From Anaerolineae bacterium (GTDB taxonomy: Bacteria > Chloroflexota > Anaerolineae > 4572-78 > J111), in contig JAJVIM010000024.1 in assembly GCA_022071955.1 (NCBI GenBank), forward strand, positions 1 through 64,000: a stretch of DNA of 64,000 bases. Direction: 5' to 3'. Below are positions 43,588-50,581 of this stretch, in pieces. Position numbers and translations under genes: made by a program. Every line of letters begins with the position of its first letter. The stretch's first letter is position 1. A model generated the notes under the pieces. It made no database searches. It saw nothing but the letters and a program-made list of their open reading frames with translations, and was not told the origin of the DNA.

Positions 43588-44244
43588 TCAGGCTTTCTTC
43601 AGTTGCATCGCTTTGTATTCGCCAACAAGCACGAACAGCCACCCCAAAACAAGAAAAACCATCACCTCGATTGGACTGGGTACAGTGCTGCCTTCAAACG
43701 CCTTGAGGTGCATTTTGGCGGTTTCTCCACAGATAAACCAGGAAGCATTGATCCAGAAAAGATACCCGATGAGCTTATAACTGCCGGCGACTTTTTCTGG
43801 AATATCAAGCGCAGCATACTTTTTCATCCATACCCAAACAATGGCGAAAAAGGAAAGCAGGATGGCAGTGCCCCCAATCCCGAACAATATTGGGTAATAG
43901 ACACGAGTCCAGACGATGACCATAACACCAACTACTCCAAGAACCCCGATACCGGCGAACCACGAAAAGGCTGGCCTGGTTTTTACATACATAAACGCGC
44001 CAATGCTGGCCAATATTGAACCCAGAGGCACAGAAAATGCCCAGAGGATATACAACGGGCCGCCCTCGGCCCAAACCGTAGCACTAAGTTCTGCCATCGT
44101 CAGGGTCCTGAGATTGTAAACAAGACTTCGGCCGATAACAGCGGCGAGAGCGACTGCGACCAGTAAACCGATCCAGAAAAGGCTTAAAGCAAATTTTTGC
44201 TTGCTTGATGAACGGCTCACAAAAGGGGATATCTCGGCTTGCAT
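43588..44244 (-). CDS. Multi-pass membrane protein of unknown function
   Basis: 218 residues with about six hydrophobic segments: FWIGLLVAVALAAVIG near residue 22, LYILWAFSVPLGSILASIGA near 63, FAGIGVLGVVGVMVIVW near 96, AILLSFFAIVWVW, SYKLIGYLFWINASWFICGE and EVMVFLVLGWLFVLVGEY. No family recognised. Preceded by AAGGAG and the promoter A element, and followed immediately by the small-protein gene, so it probably begins the operon 44244-41143. Confidence 0.7.
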   Translation of the reverse strand: MQAEISPFVSRSSSKQKFALSLFWIGLLVAVALAAVIGRSLVYNLRTLTMAELSATVWAEGGPLYILWAFSVPLGSILASIGAFMYVKTRPAFSWFAGIGVLGVVGVMVIVWTRVYYPILFGIGGTAILLSFFAIVWVWMKKYAALDIPEKVAGSYKLIGYLFWINASWFICGETAKMHLKAFEGSTVPSPIEVMVFLVLGWLFVLVGEYKAMQLKKA

Positions 44245-44258
44245 GATTAAATTCTCCT

Positions 44259-44338
44259 TATGTCGTTAATTTGGCAATCAACCAGTTTACATCTTCAGCA
44301 TACCCGCAAAGTGGGATTAGTGTCATTCCCCAAAAGAG
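44259..44338 (-). promoter_or_regulatory. Shared promoter element, copy A
   Basis: Reading leftwards: GGGGAATGACACTAATCCC, then CGGGTATGCTGAAGATGTAAA. ATGACA (complement of 44321-44326) and TATGCT (44297-44302) are 18 bases apart. About 80 bases are near-identical to copy B (49302-49381), including the 5' leader GATTGCC..TTAACGACATA. Heads the operon starting at 44244. Confidence 0.7.
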
Positions 44339-44460
44339 GAATTGGGGGAATTAAATTGGCGCTTGGCCGCAAGGTAGGATGGGACAGAGAAAGCAAAAAC
44401 GGACTGCGAACTGCCAGTCGTCCGGTTATGTGTCGGTTGGAATTTCGAGGATGCAGGGGA

Positions 44461-47355
44461 TCAATTATCGGGCAAGATGCCCAAATCTTTGGCTGTGGCA
44501 ACCGCCTGGGTGCGGCTGTGGGCGTCGAGTTTACCGTAAATGTTGTGGGCATGGACTTTGACGGTGTTGACCGTGAGAAATAATTTCGCCGCGATCTCCC
44601 GATTGGTCAGCCCTGCGGCGATCAGTTGAAGCACTTCCAGCTCGCGCTCGCTTAACGGCTCAACCAAGTCGGATTGCAGGGTGGGGACGCTGCCGGCAGG
44701 CACATGCCCTGTGGTTGTGGACTGAGCCGGTGATAGGGCATCAGCACTGGGGAAGGCCGCCAGAATCTTGCCGGCGTAGCTTGGCACAACATCCCGGGTG
44801 ATGGCTTCCCGAAGCAAGGGTGTCAGCGGCTGGCCTTCATCCACAAGAATGCGAACATAGCCTCCCGGCTCGGCCAGGATGAGGGCTTTTTCCAGCGCGG
44901 TGATCGCCTGGTCTGCATCCCCCCCGGCTTGAAAGGCTAACGCCTGGAGTATCAGACACTCAATCGCTCTCGAAGTACGTCCCATCGCTTTTGCTGCATT
45001 GAGTGACCGCTGCAACAGCCTGATCGTTTCATCCAGCCGGCCTTGAGCCATAAGAACGCGGGCCAACATAATATTTATCTCTATTTCGTGCAGAAGAGCG
45101 GGGCCTCTATCGGCGTACAGCCCATGTTCTTGCGCCCATTGGGATGCAACATTCAGCTTGCCTTGCGCCAGCCATATCCGCGCTTGCCATGTTGCCAGCA
45201 GATGCATAACCCAGGGAGGCACATCAGTTTCCCGCGCGATATGCCCCATCTCACGGATAGTCTCTTCGGCGCCGGCCATATCTTCTCTGGAAAACAAAAC
45301 CCTTGTCAGGCACAGGTAGCTCCAGCCGACCATAGCCACATCCCCGCCACGTTTGACCAGTTCTATACCTTCACTTGCCTTTTGAATGGCCTCATCCAAA
45401 TCATTTAGCTCGGCCAGCACTTCACCCCAAATTGCCAATAACCAGCCGACCACGCCCGTTTGCGACAGCCCATTTTCATTGGCAAATTGCATCTGTTGCC
45501 GGCAGATTTGAATGGATTGCTGCAACTGACCCTGCTGTCTCAAGGTTAAGGCCAGTTTGAGGCTGGTTGTCAGGATCATGTAGATGTTACCCACCGCTCG
45601 GCTTGCCTTCAACGCTTCCAGTTGAGCCTGATGTGCGGCTGCCATCTCACCTTTGATGATGTGCGCATCCCCCAAGGTAACAGTGGCCGTGCCGCACCAG
45701 ATTAAATCCTGCTCAGGCAGGTATTCAAGCGCCTGGCGCGCGTGCTGAACAATCCCCGATACATCTCCTCGGAAAAAGGCCATAAAGGCCCGGGTGGCGG
45801 CTATTCTGCCTTGCAGCTTTATCCTGTCAAGGCCAGATGGTTGGCCTCTTGCCTGTCTTGGCGAGGATTCACCTGCCCCGCTGTTTGGGTCAATTGCCTT
45901 TTCGGCGGCTTGCAGAGTTTGTTCAGCCACATCGGGCCGCCCCGTGACAAAAAGGCTCCAGGCGTAAAAGATACAGAGTTGTGGTTTGGCGTAGACCCAT
46001 TCAACAGGCAACCTGTCCAGCCAACGCCGCAATTTGGTGTGTTCACCACGCATCCATACGACCTCAGCCGCTCCCTCAATCAACTGCGTCGCTCGGTCAA
46101 AATGCTCGGCGTGCAGCGCATACTCAATCGCTTCATCGACAAATCCGTTTTGGTGATACCAGTCGCTGGCCCGGCGGTGCAGGATTGGCGCCTGTTCCGG
46201 CTGATTTTGATGCAACCGCTGGCGCAACAAATCGGCAAACAGGTGATGATAGCGATACCATTGCCGCTTTTCATCCAGCGGAACAATGAACAGATTGGCG
46301 TGTTCAAGATATTCCAGAATGACGGACGATCTGTTTTCCTCATCCTTCAGCCCTCCGCCCTCATCTTTTCCCAAAACGGCATCGCACAGTGAGCCGGTCA
46401 GCCGGTTGAGCACCGATGTATGGAGCAGAAATTGCTGGATGTTGGCCGGCTGCTGTTCTAAAATTTCTTCGGTTAAGTAATCCAGAATGAAACGATGGCT
46501 GCCGGTAAAGGACCGGATAAAGCCACGGGTGTCTTCGTGTTTCTGCATTGAAATGGCGGCTAATTGCAGGCCGGCAATCCAGCCTTCGGTGCGCTGTTCC
46601 AGCGCGGCGATGTCGTCCGCCGAAAGATGCAGACCCATCACCCGGTTGAGAAATTGGGCGGCTTCAGCAGTGGTAAAGCGGAGGTCTGCGGCACGTAGTT
46701 CGGTCAGCCTGCCCTGCACGCGCAGACGGGCCAGGGGCAGGTGCGGATCATCGCGGGTGGCGATGATCAGTTGCAGACCGCCTGGAGGGGGCGGCAGGTG
46801 GTCAAGCAAAAAAGTGAGGGCCTCATCGATGACTTTGGCCTCAATGAAGTGATAATCGTCAAGGACAAAAACGCAGCGGGCGTTGGCAAACGAACTGGAA
46901 ATATCGTTGACGAGGGTTGTCATCAACGTTTCAACCCGCGGCGGCTGGGGCGATTGCAGTAGCCCTTGCGCCGTTTGACCAATTTTGGGGTCAAGCTGTT
47001 GCAGCGCGGCGATGAAGTAGGTCAGGAAGCGGGTGAAGTCGTTGTCACTGTCATCCAAAGAGAGCCACGCTACTCTGGAAGGATGAAGACTGAAGGCGGA
47101 AGGATGAATTTCGCTTTTTTCATCCTTCATCCCTTCGCCTTCATCCTTTTGACACAGCCAATCGCTGACCAGCGTGGTTTTGCCAAAGCCCGCCGGGGCA
47201 GAGATGAGGGTGAGACCCGGTGCGCGCTCCAAACCCTCATTGAGCCGCTCAATCAACCGTGAGCGGGGTACAATGCTTGCTGCGGGGCGAGGTGACGGGA
47301 CATACAGTTTGGTTACCAGAATTGGCGGGGAGACCGGGTCTGGCTGCTCGGTCAT
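44461..47355 (-). CDS. MalT-like LuxR-family STAND transcriptional activator with repeat-derived insertions
   Basis: 964 residues from ATG 47355, selected because GGAGG lies seven bases upstream (complement of 47363-47367); an ATG-less extension to 47547 is noise. Walker A SAPAGFGKTTLVSDW (about 44-58), Walker B CVFVLDDYHFIE, TPR-like sensor region, and C-terminal HTH LSERELEVLQLIAAG plus TNREIAAKLFLTVNTVKVH. Two insertions absent from the other MalT-like proteins here are visible: a stretch with EGEGMKDE...HPSAFSLHPS just after Walker A, and EGGGLKDEEN near residue 330. Likely regulator of the promoter A/B/C genes around it; that link is inference. Confidence 0.88.
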   Translation of the reverse strand: MTEQPDPVSPPILVTKLYVPSPRPAASIVPRSRLIERLNEGLERAPGLTLISAPAGFGKTTLVSDWLCQKDEGEGMKDEKSEIHPSAFSLHPSRVAWLSLDDSDNDFTRFLTYFIAALQQLDPKIGQTAQGLLQSPQPPRVETLMTTLVNDISSSFANARCVFVLDDYHFIEAKVIDEALTFLLDHLPPPPGGLQLIIATRDDPHLPLARLRVQGRLTELRAADLRFTTAEAAQFLNRVMGLHLSADDIAALEQRTEGWIAGLQLAAISMQKHEDTRGFIRSFTGSHRFILDYLTEEILEQQPANIQQFLLHTSVLNRLTGSLCDAVLGKDEGGGLKDEENRSSVILEYLEHANLFIVPLDEKRQWYRYHHLFADLLRQRLHQNQPEQAPILHRRASDWYHQNGFVDEAIEYALHAEHFDRATQLIEGAAEVVWMRGEHTKLRRWLDRLPVEWVYAKPQLCIFYAWSLFVTGRPDVAEQTLQAAEKAIDPNSGAGESSPRQARGQPSGLDRIKLQGRIAATRAFMAFFRGDVSGIVQHARQALEYLPEQDLIWCGTATVTLGDAHIIKGEMAAAHQAQLEALKASRAVGNIYMILTTSLKLALTLRQQGQLQQSIQICRQQMQFANENGLSQTGVVGWLLAIWGEVLAELNDLDEAIQKASEGIELVKRGGDVAMVGWSYLCLTRVLFSREDMAGAEETIREMGHIARETDVPPWVMHLLATWQARIWLAQGKLNVASQWAQEHGLYADRGPALLHEIEINIMLARVLMAQGRLDETIRLLQRSLNAAKAMGRTSRAIECLILQALAFQAGGDADQAITALEKALILAEPGGYVRILVDEGQPLTPLLREAITRDVVPSYAGKILAAFPSADALSPAQSTTTGHVPAGSVPTLQSDLVEPLSERELEVLQLIAAGLTNREIAAKLFLTVNTVKVHAHNIYGKLDAHSRTQAVATAKDLGILPDN

Positions 47356-47559
47356 CTTTTGGCCTCCTCCAGACGATGCGTGAAGATCAATGGACTCTTG
47401 ACGTTGTCGCGAACGTTTGTTGAGAGATCGTTGAACGAGGCCGGGGCGGGAACCAGTTTGATTGCAAAATGGGACAGGTGGCAGAAAACTTCCCTCAATG
47501 ATACCTGAATTATAGGTCAACCAGACCCATTGACCAAGCCGCACCAACTATGCTTTTTG

Positions 47560-48486
47560 CTACGGTTGTCTGACACAGCGAAAGCCCAAATAAGCCGGAC
47601 CGAACTGCTTGCTTCTCGGCCACACCTGGCCATCATAAGCAATGATGTAGGCCCGTGCTTCATCCACGGCTGTCGCCGTCCACCAGTAGATCACCTGCGA
47701 ATGGGTGTTCCACAGCGGCGACTCTTTGTCCGGGCGCGTTTCGTAGGTCGCCCTGGCATTTGCCGTATCCCAGACCCCGCCACTATTCTGCCCGTGGCGT
47801 ACCATCGAGCGTACCGCTTCATCCACCGTCGGCAAGCGCCAGATATTTTGGGAGACAGAAGTGCGGGCGAGACCATCGTCGGTGAGATATTGGCACGCGC
47901 GCTGTGATTCATCCCAGCTAGTCCCCTCGCGCGGCCAGCCCGGCCCCTGGGGCGCCCAGACGAGGCTCGCCCCGTTTCCCGGCACCAGGCGGGCTTGACG
48001 GTTGCCATCATCAAGGCGTTGGGACACCCGGAAAATGGGTTCCGCGCCAAAAATGATGAGGGTCAACAGAGGTAGTCCCACCGCCAATAAGGCAGCTACT
48101 CGGCGCGGCTGGGGGCGACCAACCCAGTACAGCAAGCCTAACCCCAGCAGCGGCAAGATGATAAAAAATGTCGCTGCATTGGAAAACGCCTGAAAAAACC
48201 AGACCACAAGCACAGCGAGGATGATGTGGAGGATTCCACCAAAGCGGGGCCAGGCAATGGCAATGAGTGTAGCGCTCATAAAAATGAGCATCGGACTGAG
48301 GTATTGTCCTAACATCAAGGCCACATTCATCAGCCAGGATGGATAATACCAGCCTTCGTGGAAGTTTTCGATAATGCCCCAGAAGGCCCAAAGGCAGGTG
48401 ATGACGATGGATATGCCCACCGCCATCCAGCCTGCGATCTGGCGTTTGTTCACGTCTCGCATTTTGCGAAGTGTAATCGGCCTCAT
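47560..48486 (-). CDS. Membrane protein with C-terminal DUF1566/FGE-like domain
   Basis: 308 residues. About five membrane spans in the first 165 residues (for example IAGWMAVGISIVITCLWAFW), then a soluble domain with WRLPTVDEAVRSMVRHG, SQVIYWWTATAVDEARAY and GPAYLGFRCVR, the pattern of Lcl/DUF1566-type C-terminal lectin-like domains related in fold to FGE modules. Probably a sensor or binding protein facing outside the membrane. Two bases separate its start from the stop of the 57-aa membrane protein gene. Start uncertain between codons 1 and 9. Confidence 0.72.
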   Translation of the reverse strand: MRPITLRKMRDVNKRQIAGWMAVGISIVITCLWAFWGIIENFHEGWYYPSWLMNVALMLGQYLSPMLIFMSATLIAIAWPRFGGILHIILAVLVVWFFQAFSNAATFFIILPLLGLGLLYWVGRPQPRRVAALLAVGLPLLTLIIFGAEPIFRVSQRLDDGNRQARLVPGNGASLVWAPQGPGWPREGTSWDESQRACQYLTDDGLARTSVSQNIWRLPTVDEAVRSMVRHGQNSGGVWDTANARATYETRPDKESPLWNTHSQVIYWWTATAVDEARAYIIAYDGQVWPRSKQFGPAYLGFRCVRQP

Positions 48487-48487
48487 C

Positions 48488-48661
48488 TCACTGAGGGCTG
48501 TTGGCCCCTCGCGACATCAAAGCAGCGATCATCAATCCCAGCCCAAGGCCGATGAAAATTGATGCGACAAAAAACAGGGCCGATGTCTGCAGAAACATGA
48601 ACCCAACCCCAATACCGACCAGTGTCGTGCTACCAATGATCCAAGCACGCTGATTACTCAT
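48488..48661 (-). CDS. Small two-span membrane protein (57 aa)
   Basis: ATG at 48661 with GAGGAG six bases upstream (complement of 48668-48673), stop TGA at 48488-48490, one base before the next ATG. MSNQRAWIIGSTTLVGIGVG begins the first hydrophobic segment (about 7-22); a second spans about 27-47. No family recognised. The strong ribosome site and the overlaps on both sides support expression as part of a leftward operon. Confidence 0.65.
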   Translation of the reverse strand: MSNQRAWIIGSTTLVGIGVGFMFLQTSALFFVASIFIGLGLGLMIAALMSRGANSPQ

Positions 48662-48780
48662 TTTAGACTCCTCACAATTTCGCGGTTCTCTCTGTTAGAT
48701 TTATGGGCTGTCAGCCACGGTTCGACATCATCCAGGATCTGCGTGTGTTCAGGTTCGTAGGGTGCTTCGTGGTACAACAT
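48658..48780 (-). CDS. Possible 40-aa ORF translationally coupled to the small membrane protein
   Basis: ATG 48780, stop TGA 48658-48660 overlapping the next start (ATGA). The product MLYHEAPYEPEHTQILDDVE... is acidic and hydrophilic. No strong ribosome site, so it may be the end of a larger decayed gene. Confidence 0.4.
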   Translation of the reverse strand: MLYHEAPYEPEHTQILDDVEPWLTAHKSNRENREIVRSLK

Positions 48781-48799
48781 TCCGGTGTGATCCGGCCGG

Positions 48800-49003
48800 T
48801 CAAGCTTTTACTTGACGCCTGAATTGCAGCCAAATGGCCGGCAGCAGCCTACTTTTAAACACTGATAGTTTCGGCAGTTGCCAACGCCACGGCTTTTGAC
48901 GACCTTCAACCGCCCGCACCAGACGGGCATGCTCGGCGCGGCGCATCGAGTCTTATGTGGCCTCTTTTGCTACCAATTGGGCGACAAATGGATTGGAATA
49001 CAC
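48800..49003 (-). pseudogene. Small gene with an in-frame TAA at codon 17
   Basis: From GTG 49003 with AAGGAG eight bases upstream, the frame reads VYSNPFVAQLVAKEAT, then TAA (48955-48953), then DSMRRAEHARLVRAVEGRQK and on to TGA at 48800-48802 (68 codons in all). The post-stop text resembles a small protein type (NPF...AEQARL...) I recognise as common near Chloroflexota regulators. Promoter copy C lies directly upstream. Confidence 0.55.
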
Positions 49004-49059
49004 TGCGATTTCTCCTTGCCCGGCCAAGCCGGATAGTCTGATCTTTCATTAACTCTTGC

Positions 49060-49104
49060 ATTTACAGGATAACCTCAAGGAGGTATTAGTGTCATTCCCC
49101 GAAA
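49060..49104 (-). promoter_or_regulatory. Shared promoter element, copy C
   Basis: Leftward: CGGGGAATGACACTAAT, then GAGGTTATCCTGTAAATG. TGTCAT at 49090-49095 (ATGACA) and AGGATA at 49066-49071 (TATCCT) are 18 bases apart, as in copies A and B. It stands before the pseudogene at 48800-49003 and the small-ORF operon. Confidence 0.65.
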
Positions 49105-49301
49105 GTGTAGTCAAAGGTTGATTGCCAGGTTGAGAGATAGAGCAGACCCCTTAACCCTCAACCGTATGTCTATCAACACCTAAAATCTCGGACACACCCG
49201 ATAGTAACCAGAGCAGTAAACTCGAGCGGCTGACGGCTCGTTTTTGTTGACCCCCAGCCCATCTTGTAATCTTCTAAACCTCCAAAATCACCCCCCTGAT
49301 T

Positions 49302-49381
49302 CCTCTTTAGGGGTATGACACTAATCCCATTTTGCGGGTATGCTGAAGATGTAAATTGATTGATTGCCAATTAACGACATA
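49302..49381 (+). promoter_or_regulatory. Shared promoter element, copy B
   Basis: GGGGTATGACACTAATCCC followed by GCGGGTATGCTGAAGATG; ATGACA (49315-49320) and TATGCT (49339-49344) are 18 bases apart. Nearly identical to copy A over about 80 bases in the opposite orientation. It heads the DUF4386-like gene. Confidence 0.7.
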
Positions 49382-49432
49382 CGCAAGCAGAGATCCCTAC
49401 TTCTATCAGCAACTCAGCCAATAAGGAATTAA

Positions 49433-50126
49433 ATGATGAATGATTTGCAACAAATTGAGCAGGAGAAAAAAGTTCTGCATTGGGGTGGTCTAGCCGGTAT
49501 ACTGGGCGGCAGCCTCTTTATCCTCGTTATGGTTTTCGTAGGCGTATTCGTGCCTCCGGATCCTGACAACCTCGCGGCGTGGGTCACGAGGTTTCCCGAC
49601 ATCAGAGCGGCCCGTGTGGTAGAGAATGGCATATATCTGATGGCTCTCATCTTGGAGGTTCCTCTCTTCCTGGCCTTATATGTGGCTCTCCGGAAGACAA
49701 GCCTCGCGCCCGCTCTGTTCGGGAGTATCATCGGCATTCTGGGGCTCGCCGCGATGATTGTCTCAACAACCCCGCATGTCGCTCACGCCCCGCTCTCCGA
49801 CCTCTATCACGCACCTGGCGCAACCCCCGCGGACCAAGCAACCATCGCTCTCCTGTGGCAGGCGACCTGGGGCGTTTTCAATGCGATGCTCTACATAGGG
49901 TTCTTTGTTGTGCCAATAGGTCTCATTCTTCTCCGGAGTGGCGATGCTTGGGGCTCCGGCCTTTGGCAAGGGCTTTGGCGGGGTTAGCGTGGCACTTGGG
50001 GTGATTGGTCTGGTAGCGGCCGTTCTCCAAATGGTCAATCCCGCCTCTATGATCGGCATCTTCAGTTATTTCGCATCCCTCATCTTCTATTTCGTCTTGG
50101 GGTGGAAGGTTTACAGATTGTTATGA
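49433..50126 (+). pseudogene. DUF4386-like membrane protein, frameshifted
   Basis: The first frame (49433-49987, 184 codons) encodes four to five spans, ending VVPIGLILLRSGDAWGSG and then noise. The true continuation is in the next frame (from about 49938: GAPAFGKGFGGVSVALGV..., YFASLIFYFVLGWKVYRLL) and stops at 50126, so one extra base near 49930-49975 broke the gene. The combined protein has the pattern of DUF4386 (LRSG before the last spans). AAGGA lies about eight bases before the ATG. The TGA directly abuts an IS3-type remnant, suggesting past transposon damage nearby. Confidence 0.65.
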
Positions 50127-50307
50127 TAACGCCCTGGCTGAACGAATGAACGGCATTCTCAAGTTGGAATATGGACTGGATGGTCGTTTTCGTGATCTGG
50201 TCCAGGCCCGCCGAGCGGTGCGGGAGAGTATTTGGTTGTACAACCACGAGCGGCCTCACCTGGCCCTGGGGTATCGTACTCCGGCCCAGGTGCACGCCGC
50301 CGATTGA
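50125..50307 (+). pseudogene. IS3-family transposase (OrfB integrase core) C-terminal remnant
   Basis: The frame DNALAERMNGILKLEYGLDG ... IWLYNHERPHLALGYRTPAQ VH is the end of a DDE integrase core (the conserved D-N-A-x-x-E-R and YN-x-x-R-P-H patterns), stopping at TGA 50305-50307. Everything upstream of the DNA motif is missing, where the DUF4386 reading frame ends, so this is the deleted stump of an insertion sequence. The expected IS right end would follow at about 50308-50345, but no left end is visible. Confidence 0.75.
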
Positions 50308-50581
50308 TTTCTATTCACCCTTTTGTGTAAACATTTTTCAGGACTTGACACACAACACACGCAACGCCGCCCCGCCGAACTTCGGCGGGGCGGCGTTGCG
50401 TGCTTTGAACTGGATCAAACGGGTATGCTGTGGAATGAAACCAAAATCGAGGGTAGGTCATTTCTAATCTAAAAGACCCGTGCTTGGTAAATTGTTGGTG
50501 GGTTGGTATGCCTACTTGGCGCAAGCAACCCTCGCCGATGTGTCAAGTTTTCAAAATGAAGCAACAGTACACGATATATTG
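50308..50581. other. Spacer with hairpin repeat R5
   Basis: No gene. Holds repeat R5 (50344-50420) and unremarkable sequence up to the convergent end of the secreted-protein gene. Confidence 0.5.
50344..50420. repeat. Dispersed hairpin repeat R5 (longest stem)
   Basis: Bases 50358-50378 (CACGCAACGCCGCCCCGCCGA) pair perfectly with 50382-50402 over 21 bases around an ACT loop. Tail TGCTTTGAACTGGATCAAA matches the R2/R4 tails. ACTTGACACACAACACACG before it resembles the lead-in of R4. Confidence 0.7.

Noticed and set aside
24108..50420. R-family hairpins as integron attC sites
   Set aside because: No integrase in the window, cassettes would be 4-9 kb with several genes each, and the RYYYAAC/GTTRRRY core pair is not evident.
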